From positions 16,832-80,831 of the forward strand of contig ML976673.1 of the NCBI GenBank assembly GCA_010015655.1: DNA of 64,000 bases, written 5' to 3'. The notes under the pieces are model-generated. The model was not told the origin of the DNA and did no database searches. It worked only from the letters and a program-made list of their open reading frames with translations. Source of the DNA: Bimuria novae-zelandiae CBS 107.79. Lineage: Eukaryota; Ascomycota; Dothideomycetes; Pleosporales; Didymosphaeriaceae. Shown here one piece after another: positions 47,659 to 58,700 of the stretch. The translations under genes were made by a program, and so were the position numbers. Numbering within the stretch: the first letter of the stretch is position 1; every line of letters begins with the position of its first letter.

Positions 47659-48552
47659 TAACGTGTCCGTGCGCGTGATGCGCGGATTCGCGTGATGCGT
47701 GGGCAACACTAAAAACGCTCTATTAAAAATAAGGCTATAGCACTACCCACGATTAATATTATTACGAGATTTTTCTTGTAGGGTAGTAATTTGATAGCTG
47801 CGATTTATTTACACTATTTAAATCTATCTAGAAGCTTAACGTCGCGGCCGCTGCGTGTAGATTTGCTTGGGGTAGTAGATGCGCCCTTTAAGGCCTTCCT
47901 AATATCTGTAGTATCCACACCACGTTTCTAACGCTTTCTACTCTATAGAGATGGCTGAGAGGCCTTTCTCTTACCCTTTTAGGATACTTATAGAGCTTTT
48001 TTAGCGTTGCGGGCAGACTTCTGGGCAGCGCGCTGAGTAGCCTTTTTAGCCCTTTCCTTTTTCTTTACCTTCTTAGCTGCCTCTCGCGCAGCACGCTTTT
48101 CCTGCTATATTTTCTCCTTATATAGCTTAGCTACCTTTTTTAGCTTTACTATCTTTGCTTTTTAAAGCTATTACTGCTTATCTTCTTACTCTTTAATTAA
48201 TTAATAATAACGTGCCTCCCTTACTTTCCTTAGTGACTATAAGATAGCCCTACTATAATACTCCTAGCGCTATTAAAGGTTTAGAGTTTTACCCTTCTTC
48301 TTACGCTTCTTCTTAATAAATAGCGCCTGCCTAAGCCTATCGTTATTATGCTTAAGCAGCTCATTTTTAACAGATAGATAGTAGAGTAATTAACGAAGCT
48401 TTTTTATATCTTAACTACCTTATTCCTTTACTACTAATTATATAAGCCTATCTATCTTTCTCTAGTCATGATTACTAAGCCCTGATAAGGAGTTATCGCC
48501 TAATTCTTAATCCTAGGTAAACCTATTAAGGATAAAATTAGGATTAGGTGGC

Positions 48553-49454
48553 TTGGTTGGTTGGTTGGTTAGTATTCATTTTTCGTCTAGTTAATGGGGA
48601 TTAAGTCCACTATCTTGCCTCCTAAAGGGCATATACGACGTGCTAAGCTATAGAATTATAGTACTAATATACTACCTTAGAAAGCATTTCTTGCCTGCGC
48701 GGGTATTGCTACTATTTTAAGCTATAGCTCCCCTTCCTGTTGGGGAGACTAAGCAGTGTATGTACATTAGGGTAAATTCCTTGTGTGTGTTTAGAGGCAG
48801 TTTAGTGCTATAAGAAGAAAGAAAAGAAAAGAGTGGATAGGTGTAAAGAGCTAGTGCTCTATTAAATCGGAGTCGTGGCTCTGCGCGAGGAGAGCCTTTG
48901 TACCAGGCTTAGCGATGCCTATGTTAAAGGAGATAGGTGTAGTAGGAAGGTAGAGCTAGGCCTATCCTTCTTCTTTATCCCTAAGAGTCGTATAATATAA
49001 GGCCAGGCTGGCTACCTTGTTTGCGTGTTGTGTTAGGTTAGGGACGCTAATAGTTAGTCTTTAAAGAGCTGCGGGCAGCTCTTATTATTATAGGTGTTAA
49101 GAGCTAGTGCTCTATTAAATCGTGCCATGGCTCTTCGCATGGAGAGCCTTTGTATTTAGGCCTAGCAGGTGCCTATATCTTGTAAGAGCAAGGAGTGTCA
49201 CGACTGTCTCTTTATCTTAGCTATGGTTGTGGCCTTTAACTAAACGTGAAAATCTAAGCGGCGCACGGGCCATTTTAAAAAGATTTTAGCTTACTAAGAA
49301 GCTAAAAGAGAAAATAGGGCAGCGCGCCTGCCACAACGCCTGTAGCTAAAAGAGGACGCTGGAAAACAGATTTACGAAGGCATTTAAGTCGTGTTTTAAC
49401 GAAAAATTAATAGATATCAACCTTTCGGTGACCTGGAAAAGTTAATGTTTAGTA
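48553..49454 (-). mobile_element. 902-bp insertion with 14-bp flanking repeats, probable non-LTR/SINE-like element
   Basis: TAGGATTAGGTGGC is present at 48539-48552 and again at 49455-49468, a 14-bp target duplication inside the element C transposase. The inserted DNA starts on the plus strand with TTGGTTGGTTGGTT. Read on the minus strand it therefore ends in a simple AACC repeat, like the tails of non-LTR elements. No LTRs or inverted repeats are seen. It carries an internal duplication (48841-49192). Long, variable-length target duplications are typical of target-primed LINE/SINE insertion. There is no recognisable reverse transcriptase, so it would be non-autonomous. Confidence 0.6.
48841..49192. 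repeat. Direct duplication inside the 902-bp insertion
   Basis: About 100 bp starting GTGTAAAGAGCTAGTGCTCT at 48841 recurs at 49083 as GTGTTAAGAGCTAGTGCTCT. Both copies continue ATTAAATCG...GGCTCT...GGAGAGCCTTTGTA. The offset is 242 bp. The shared unit contains GAGCTAGTGCTC and GGCTCT/AGAGCC complementary segments and could form hairpins. Confidence 0.65.
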
Positions 49455-50680
49455 TAGGATTAGGTGGCGATATGCCTGTGGCTCTAAAAGAGCTAAGGAT
49501 AGTTAATTCCTTAAAGGAGGCCTTCCACGCATTCTAGAATAGTGGGAAGAAGTCGCCTTTAGTAATAAAAGCTAAGCCCTAGCTTCTATAAAGGTAATTT
49601 AATAGCTCTGCTAAGTAGGCTATTAATAGAGGCTTAAACATCGCAACGTTAAGTGGCTAAAGCGTATAAGTTAAATAAGGAGGCAGAATAGCAAGCAGGA
49701 TCTTATTTTAATTACAATAGTTAATAAAGTCTATAGTAATATAGGAGCCATAGCTGTCTAGGATTAAAAGTTAATATAATCGTCAAGTCTTCTCTTTTAT
49801 ACAGCGATTAAACACCTGCTTAAGCCAGGCAAGTCTAATATCGTTGTTTGTCCAGCCAGAGGATAATAAGGTAATAAAGACTTTATAATATCCTGCCTTA
49901 ATATCCTCTACCCAGCTTGATTGGATGCCCTTATTAGCAGCCTTATAAATAAGGCTTGGCGGTAGAGCTAATCCATTAGCGTAGATACATGCCAAGAGCG
50001 TAATCTATACGCGATTACCATCTTAGAGTAATACTCTAACCTCCTTCTTCTCCCACATTCGTCTGCTAAATATTCTCTTTAATCTACTAATAATACTAAT
50101 CAGGACGCCTTTTTTATCCATATTATAGATATAACGAGGATCTATGCGATATTAATCTATCTTGCTATGTAAAAGGTTAAAATAAAGGCAATATTTATTT
50201 ACTAAATTAGCGTTGTGGCGATTGCTGTCTATCCCGACGGTCCATTGCGAGATAAGATAAATACTATGTTAATTAATAAAGCGGGTAACCCAGCTCTCGC
50301 TGACTGGCTCCTTTGCTATTATTAAGGCAAAGTTCCGTATTATCTCTCTAGTAGGAGGTATATGTCTCTCTGTGAGTCTTTTGATATATCGTACAAGCTC
50401 CTCCTCTTGCTGTAGGGTAAGCTTTTGCTAGCTAGAGTTCTTAACTTGTGTAGGGCGCGTTATTCCTCTATGCCTTCAGATTAATGTAGACCGTATAACA
50501 CTATATTTAGTAGCAGTTTTTGTGTACAAGAAAGTTTCGCCTAGCTTTAACGATTTAATATTATTAATCGTAGCTTAAATTAGATTTATATTAGTGGAGT
50601 TGTCGCGTGTTAAAGTTAAGGGTATTTTGGTGTTGCCCGCGTATTACGCGAATCCGCGCATCACGCGCACGGACACGTTA

Positions 50681-51363
50681 GTGGCTAACGTAATTCCCGA
50701 CTACTTGCACATCCCTGCTACTTACACACCCTTTACCGCCTCCGCACACACAAACTTTAAAATTATATAAAATAGTTAATAAAGTAAATATTTAGAAAGT
50801 AATAAATAATCTAAATTTATAAAAAAAAATACTAAATTACGCTAAAAGTATAAGAAAATTTAAAATTAACTATATAACCCTAATACGCAGGTATAAAGAT
50901 ATTTCTTACACTATTTAGTAAGCACGCTCTAAATCTCTTTAGCTACTTATAGATAAAGAAGAGGAGGTTCTTATATAGTATATTAATAATCTTTTAGATC
51001 GTGGCTTATTGCATATACCTTAAATTCTAAGGAATCTTATATATAAGATTGCGAAAAAGTAGCCTAAAAAGAACTAAGTAGCTACATTCTAAAAGCGTTA
51101 TTAGGATAAAATTAAAAGCTTTTATTTTTATATAATTATTGAACGCGTTATATTACTAATAATTATACTTCTTTTAAATACTTTTACGCTAATATATGGT
51201 CCTAAAGTCTAATATTATATTTTATTACTTTCAGCTTAACGTAAGCGGCAAGCGAAATAATCGGGTAAACGAAATAATTACTCTGCCAAGACCACACCAC
51301 TTTCTACTATCTATCGTAATGTCTTAATAACCTAATCTCGAGTTGCTTCCTTATAAAGACAGG
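50681..51363 (+). mobile_element. Start of a fourth Fot1-like element (D), cut by the Copia LTR
   Basis: Directly after the TA at 50679-50680 comes a non-coding end. From about 50880 a plus-strand frame then reads (with RIP stops) DKEEEVLI*YINNLLDRG (about 50949-51003) and NLIYKIAKK, a CENP-B/Tc5-type DNA-binding domain unlike those of A, B and C in detail. The frame is lost before the Copia LTR at 51364. The remainder may lie beyond the Copia element, outside the window. Confidence 0.5.
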
Positions 51364-51564
51364 TGTTAGATAGAATAAGCTGCGGTGAGGTCAGATCTAT
51401 ACAATCGAGCAGGGACTACTTGGCTTGGCACACTAGCAAAATATCCGAAACTAACTAAACACAGTGGACAATACAACAAAAAATAATAAATACTATTAAG
51501 TTACATTAATATCTACTTATTATACTATCTAATAATTAAGAGTCTTACTGCCCCGACTAATACA
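51364..51564 (+). repeat. Copia 5' LTR (about 201 bp)
   Basis: Begins TGTTAGATAG and is inferred to end at AATACA (51564), just before the gag ATG at 51567. The first 114 bp match 63887-64000 with substitutions that are transitions. The exact 3' end cannot be confirmed because the partner LTR leaves the window. Confidence 0.75.
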
Positions 51565-54154
51565 ATATGGCGCAACTCTTAAACCGCGATTCTACGGTAC
51601 ACCTAAACACCTCCGCAGACTACAGGGGGTAGAGAATATAACTTTAGGCAAGATGCGTAGTACATAACATTTAGGATAAAGTTAATCTAAATTTAACCAC
51701 GCTATTAACCCCGAAACCGCTACTAATAAGGGCTTTAGTTATTACTAACTACGCGCTAGCCGCGAATATTAAAGTCCTAATAAGACTAACTAAACTATTA
51801 GCTAGAGGCTAGAAGGCTTTTAAAGAAGATCTCGAATACTATAAGATCTTCTTTAAGTAATATAAGAGCGATTAACATAAATATAAGAAGGAGTAATTAA
51901 GCCTTTAGCATATCGTTGCGTTTATTTAATTAACTATGTTACCGCACCTACTGCGCACATGTTGCCTGCTAGACAAGCCACTATAATAGTAAATTACTAA
52001 TCTGCAGAAGACAATTGGCATAAGCGACTAACTCGAACAAGGATAAGCACGTACTAGATACTATACGGCACTTAAGCCAATAAGAAGCCCTTAATAATAG
52101 GATACTTAGCTAGCTAAGTACGACGAAGCAGCTGCGGAAGCAGAAGCCTTTTAAGTTACTAAGCTATTATAAATTAATGTAATTATAAAAGACTTTATAG
52201 ATGCCGTAAACAAGGTTGCTCCTATATAGTCTACGAATTTTTAAGACAATAGTCAATTCGAAGCTGGCATGGATCGAAAAGAGATAATATAACGCTTCTA
52301 ATAACACATAATAATAAATTATCCCCTTAGATTAGGGAAACACAAAGCATTTAGGTCTAATAATGTATTATTTTTCGCTAAAGGTGGTGCACCTACCTAG
52401 GGTAATGATAGGGATGCCTATCCTGCCAAAAGCGCGTTATCGAAACAAAACCGGGGTAGACCTCGTAATTAACGTACAGCAGGCAGGAAAACCACCACGC
52501 TTAAATAGTCTGTAGATTTAGAGCCTACTACTATAAGAGGAGCAAAATGCCTTGCATGTAGACAACGCCATAGTATAAGGGACTGCTATTATGTTAATCT
52601 AGACAAGGCTCCTAAATGGTAGAAACTAAACGAGACTATTAGCGAGCTTATATAATTTAAGTGTAAGAAAGACGCAACGTTCCAGGGGCTAATTTATAGA
52701 TAAAGCAGGACCTAATTAAGAACACTAATTATAAAATAATTGCACACTCTAACGCCCGAGATCCTTAAAGATTAACTAGAGGGCTAGAGAATTACTACTA
52801 CTAAAGTAGCTTTTAACTTAGCAGTAGAAGGGAGAGATGCTACTAACTATCTACTATAAAAGTCGTTTATCCTTAACTTAGGATTAACCTACTATATTAC
52901 TAATAACCTTGATTATATTTATAGTTTCCGACCACTACTGCCTGGAGACTATATATGGGCCGGAAATTCCAAAGTGTGGATTAGAGGATATGGGTCTATT
53001 AACCTTACTCTAAAGGATAACACTAGAACAATAAAATTAACTTTATAAGATATGGCTATTTGCCTAGACCTATTATATAACTTAGTGTTATTCCAACTAT
53101 TAAGGCACAAAGGGATCTGGTAGGACACATAAATAGACCTAACTACTCTTTAAGGAGCTAAGAACAGAGCTATTAAAATTATAATTAAGATATTTAGACA
53201 GTAGGTGCTGGAATATAATCCGCTACTACCTGCCACATATCACACACACAAGATTACTATAAGAACTAAAAGAGGACTATAAAAGGCCTTAGCTATGCTG
53301 TGGCACAAAAGACTAGGACACCCAGGCCTAGCGGCTATTAAACACCTAGTGCAGTAAACTAAAGGGGTGCGTGTTAAAGGCATTATAACTATAGAATGCA
53401 ACTTATGCAGGAGAGTAAAGTCCAGACGGTAAATAAGCCGCGCCCCACGAATAAATAAAGATGGACCTAGAGAGAGGCTTAGCATTAACTTCCACACATA
53501 CGAGATCTAAGGAGGTACTAAAGAGAAGAGTTAATTACTAATTACTAATAAGTTTTTAGGCATGCAATAGGACCTCTACTTTACGGATTACTAAATAGTA
53601 AAGTTAATTATTAATGCCCTTTTAGTATTTATCTTATTCCTTAAGAACCACTATAACATCTCTATTAAGACTATTAAAGCAGACAACGAGATCGCTATAG
53701 TTAAACTAGAAGTTAAGAAATAGTTAATAACCTAAGGAATAATTATAGAGCCTTCCGCACTAAATACATAATTACAAAATAGAGGCGCAGAACGCTTAGG
53801 GGGTGTAAACAAGGAGAAAGCTCGTGCCATGCGACTTAATGCCAACCTATCCTGGGAGCTATGGCCTGAGATTACAAGAGCCGCTATATACCTCTACAAT
53901 CGAACACCAAACTATGCAAATCACTGAAAAACACTATACGAGATATTCTTCACACGAGTCGCTTTTAGCAATAGGATAGTCACGTTACTACGAAAACCTA
54001 ATATTATACACTTAAAAGCGTACGGCTGCAAGGCATTTGCAATAACTAATAATACTTACTAATGCAAATCACGCCTATAACGTCTTAACCTAAAGGCATG
54101 GATTAGTTATCTAGTTAGATACTAATTATTAAACATCTACCAAATATAGATACC

Positions 54155-54327
54155 TGTAAAAAGCGCCCTGACTACGGGCGACTTAGTCTATCCATAGTAC
54201 TAAGGCGATCCCTTAGAGAGGGAAGAGAAGGGCTGCGGCGAGGGAAGTAAATAGGCAAAAGGCCCGAATAGCGCCGGTCTAGAGCGGACTAGGGCCGTCG
54301 AGGGCCCTCGACCTACGACTCGTGATA
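54155..54327 (-). repeat. Gypsy-3 LTR, left copy (173 bp)
   Basis: Begins TGTAAAAAGCGCCCTGAC and ends GACTCGTGATA. Contains the 14-bp palindrome TCGAGGGCCCTCGA. Notably GC-rich compared with the element interior. Confidence 0.92.
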
Positions 54328-54719
54328 AAGGCTCTTTTCTTTAAGGGTCTTGACCGCAAGAATAAGCACGTGATAACTAGCCTAATTAGGCCTTGCGTAT
54401 TACGTAAGCTAATAACGTAAGCTAAATCTTAGGCTTATACTAAGGCCTAAAACCCTTATTCTTACTCTCTACTTGGTGGCTTACCTCATCCCGGAGGCTC
54501 CCTAACCCGTAAGTACGACCTGGCTAATCTATGGCAGTTTAGGGTGCCTAACCCTAGATGCCCCCTATTTTAGTACCTAGCCACTCTAAATTTAGGGATC
54601 GTGAAGGTAGACTAACCTGGTGTAGGCCTGCTAAGTTGTCCCCGTACTTATTACTTCTCCACCGCCCTCTTCAGCAACCTTCGGACTTTGTCTAGATATA
54701 CCCACGCTATTTAGCACTA

Positions 54720-55740
54720 TAAGTACCGCGAACGCTATTTTTAAAGCCCTGGTTGACAAGGCGCGTGCGAGCGCGGTTGGTACTATTAACCCGTGCTATA
54801 TCTACCTTCCTATTATCCTAGATAGCCTTAAGTAGTCTAATTACAAGAAGATAAAGCTTTGCTAGTTTTAGGTTAAGGAGATATATCGTGTCTAGTCTAA
54901 GATAGTGTATATTAATCTTGGCCTAATAGATTTAGAGGACTATAATTTAATCTGTCGCTGCGATGCCTGCTACAGCAGTGGTAAGGATTATTAGTAGGTA
55001 AGTTAGCGCTTTAAGGGTTATGTAGGGGTTTCAAGGCTAATTAGTAGCAGATACCTAAAGATAACTTAGAGAACGTGTTAAGTACCCTAATTACCCTTAT
55101 ACTACGCTCGAGCTAAATTAATGCGTATATATGTAATAAGATTAACCTCTCTTAATTAAATAAGGCATTAGTAAAGGCCACCGCGTAGGTACTAAAGATA
55201 GAATAGAGTAATATTATTATATAAGTATTATCTAGTGTAGTTAAGGGTTATCTAGACTAAGTCGCATAGGGCCACCGGATCCAAATTCTGCGGAAACCTG
55301 TTAACCCCCTACTACTTAGATTATAACACCTGGCCTCCTGAGGAGATTATTCTAGTGGTGGGCCTCTCTATTAAGGAGAAGTAGAAGAGGAAAGCTTCTA
55401 CTATAGAGGGGGGTAGTTTAATCTCCCTAGTTGCTGCTAGTACTCTTACCCCTAGGCGCAAGAAGGTTGCTCCTAAGTTAGTAAGGGTTCTTAACCCTAA
55501 TTCTAGGTTATTAATACTAATTTAGGGTAGTTAGCGTTTAAGACTAGTGTCCTAGCCACGCTAGACTTCCTCGCGGAGGAAGTAAAAAAGAAGATTAAGA
55601 GTAAGGGTAGTTAGGAGACTTTTTAGCAAGCCTATAAGTCTAAGCGCCTAACTAATTAAGAGGGTTATTTAGTATAATTTAAGGATTCCTGCCCCTATTA
55701 ACGGTGTCCAGATTTTATTCACGTTCTATACCCTTAGGCA
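54720..55740 (+). pseudogene. Possible antisense accessory ORF of Gypsy-3 (Cys-rich, unrecognised)
   Basis: On the plus strand, opposite to gag-pol, a protein-like frame with RIP stops includes INLGLIDLEDYNLICRCDAC (54911-54970) followed by YSSGKDY, where the final Tyr could be a mutated Cys (CX2CX6C-like start). Later runs such as YARAKLMRICNKINLS support former coding. Its position next to the LTR mirrors the antisense ORF of Gypsy-2. No start codon or complete cluster could be established. Confidence 0.3.
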
Positions 55741-55749
55741 GTTTTGGTT

Positions 55750-58700
55750 AGGTTTTGGTTAACTATAATCGCGTTGGGTACGGTCTAAATAGGCTTATAA
55801 GCCTCTGTTAGGCCCCGAAAGGCGTAAATAGGCCTAGATAGCTCGTTCTAGTCTTTAGTCTATTTAAGAATCCTCTGCCCTATTCATTCTAGTATTTCGC
55901 AGCCTATAAAGTGTACTCTCTAGGGTAATCTATTACTAATTACTATCGAGTGCTGTCTTCCTCCTTCTCTAGGGGGGTAACCCCGCCTCTTAGGCTCCTG
56001 TCTAGGGCAACCTTTAGTCTCCTTGTCTAAGCCCTTTAGGAACTGCTTTATCGCCCCTTTAAAGATCTCCTTTATAGATAACTACTAGTTCTTATCGCTA
56101 TCGTATCCTTTCTACTTAACTTTATATAGCTATTCTCCGTCCTAGAGTACCCTAGATCTAATTCCTTTAATTAGGTATATATCCTCCCTTGCTTATAGTA
56201 TAATAACCTTAGGCGGGCTTTGCTCTCGTTATAGTAGTCCTTCTAGGGCTGCCTAGTTTAGGAGAGATATATAGAACACTAGGTAAATATTAAAGTCCTT
56301 TAGCAGCTCTAGCTCATATGCCTATTAACTAATCCGCTATTTTACCCTATAGGGACCCTAAGACTTATAGTTAAGTTTCTTCTTAGGCCAAGTTAACCGT
56401 ATGTTGCGGGCGTTAAGGTATACCATATCCCTTACTATAAAGGTTTAGGCCTTATGCTTCCTATTATACCACGTCGCCTGGTATGCCTATGCCCTAAGGA
56501 TCGCTTAGGTTATCTAGGCCTTAGTCTAGGCTAGAACTATCGCTCTAGCCCTTACCGTAGGTACTAACCCGCGCAACTATACTTCTCGGGGCAGGCCTAC
56601 TATTAGTAGATTTAGGCTGTACACTATAATAAATAGCAACACTCCTGTAGAGCTATGAATACTATTGTTATATAAATATTCTACTTTAGATAGAAGGTCC
56701 GCCTAATTAGATTATTCGTAGTTACAGAACACTTAAAGGTACTATTTAAGCGTTTGGTTCTATCGTTCTGTCTATCTATCTATCTATAGGTAGAAGGCAG
56801 TAGAGAGGAGTTACTTAGTTTTTAAATATTAAGTAAAGGTGCTTTAATAAGCTAATATAAATAGGCTGCCTCTATTCGTAACTATTAACTTTAGAAGGCC
56901 GTGTAGGCATAGAACTTCTCTCTTAAAGACCTTAGCTAGCTCTACTGCCTTTAGGTCCTTTCGCGTGGGGATATAGTGTGCCATCTTAAAAAACTAGTTA
57001 ATAACTACTAAGATGCTATTATAACGATGGGCTCTGGATTTGCTCTTAGGTAGATCTATTACTATGTCTATAGTAATGTCCTTCTAGATACCCCTTAGGA
57101 CTAGTAGGCTATTAAGTTGGCCGTGCGTTGCGTATTAAACAGGTTTCGCCCTAGAGTACGCTTAACAGGTCTAGATATAGTCCTTTACGTATTATTAGAC
57201 ACTAGGCTACTAGAACTCTCGTAGCACTAGCTCTAAGGTCTTAGTAAAGCTAAAATAGCCCGCAAGGGGGTTATTATAGTATTATTAAAGGACGTATACC
57301 CTTATTAGAGGTGGCACGTATAGCCTATTCTCATACTATAATAGGTTGGCCGGTCCAATTATCTAGCGCTTTAGCCATTCTGGCTTTGCCATCTCTGGCC
57401 CTTAGAGGTACTAGAGGATTCGTTCTACAGTTTCGTCCCTCTAGCTATTTCTCTTTAATAGCTCTACTATAAGGTAAGCGCTTGCTAAATTGTTTACCGC
57501 TGCCTCCTTAGTTGCTAACGTTTTAGGTCTAGCGACCCTTGTTGCTGCCACTAGTCTAGGGCTTCCTGCCTACTTCGATAGCTATAGGCTACCTGCCACG
57601 CCTGCTTTGTCTAAAGCGTCGCCTTTTAGCTATAACTTGTGCTATAGGGCCTCGAGAAGTCTCCACTAGGAACTACCTATCCTGCCTAAGCTTATTTCCT
57701 CCTCTAACTCGTAGTTAGGTCTTCGCGATAGTCTGTTAGCGGGATTTGTCCTTTCTAAATAGTGTTTAATTTTAAAATTAAACGTTGCAAGCTATTTAGC
57801 CCATCTTGCCTGCTATCTAGTTAGGACTTTTATAGACATAAACCTTTGCAGGTTAGTATAATTAGTTAAAAGCTTAACCTTCTTGCTAATACCCTCTAGG
57901 TAGTGTTACTAATACTTAAAAGCTTTAATAATTGCTAGTAACTCGCTATTATGCGTGTCGTAGTTTTATTCTGCCTAGTTTATCTTGCGCGAATAAAAAG
58001 TAACTAGGTGCTATTATAGCTTTCTATATTTGTCTAGTTGCGGTTGGCTTAAGATACCCAAGATTGTAAAACCTAAAGCGTTAGTTTCCACTCTCAAAGG
58101 TCTTCTAGGGTCGAAGTAGGCTAGCAAGGGCCCTTGCATAAAGCTCTCTTTTAGCTAGTAAAAGGAGGCCTTAGCCTACTTTAGTAGGCTTATTATAACT
58201 AATTTCTTAAGTCTCTATCGCTGTCTGCCCTTAGTGGCTCCCTTTAGCCTTCTTATTAGGGCGTGAAGGGGTGCCGTCACTTAAGAAAATCCTTCTATAA
58301 ACCTTTAATAGTAGCTAGTAAAGCTAAGGAAGATCCTAACTGCTTAGACTAAGTTTAGTTTAGGCTAATCTTTTATAGAGGCGACGCGGTTCTCCTCTAT
58401 CTCTACGCTGTTTAGGGATACTATAAAGCCTAGGTATCCTACCTTGCGTGTGTGGAATTCGCATTTAGACAGTTTAGCGTATAGCTGGCGTTTAATAAGG
58501 CGTTCTAGCACTATCTAAACGTGCTAGATGTGTTCCTCCTTTATCTTAGAGTAGATAAGGATATCGTCGAGGTACACAATATAGCAGATGTCGAGAAGGT
58601 CTAATAGTATGTTATTAATATAGCTTTAGAAAGTCGCAGGCGCGTTTATTAAGCTAAAAGGTATTACTATATATTTACACTATCTATACCTTATTTAAAA

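Larger units (their letters stand above)
47870..50595 (-). pseudogene. Fot1/pogo-like transposase of element C, interrupted
   Basis: The start codon appears lost (an ATA in the ATG position near 50595). The frame reads TKTATKYSVIRSTLI, QEEELVRYIKRLTERHIPPT, EPVSESWVTRFIN, RYIYNMDKKGVLISIISRLK and ACIYANGLALPPSLIYKAAN (open from 49995 to 49783). After that come WTNNDIRLAWLKQVFNR and LLILDSYGSY, which keeps the catalytic Asp. The coding region stops in PPNPILN at about 49440-49470 and is picked up again as PPNPNFILNRFT at about 48510-48552, showing that the DNA between is a later insertion. Confidence 0.82.
47661..50678 (-). mobile_element. Fot1-like element C, carrying a 902-bp insertion
   Basis: Terminal inverted repeats of about 53 bp start ACGTGTCCGTGCGCGTGATG at 47661 and, in reverse complement, end at 50678, with three or four mismatches. 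TA flanks both sides (47659-47660 and 50679-50680). Without the insertion at 48553-49454 it is about 2.1 kb. The transposase is on the minus strand. Its left TA is shared with element B and its right TA with fragment D. Confidence 0.88.

Noticed and set aside
45520..47660. Element B as an active transposon
   Set aside because: Although its terminal repeats are nearly perfect and one catalytic Asp segment is intact, the transposase has a frameshift near 46180-46190 and numerous stops.
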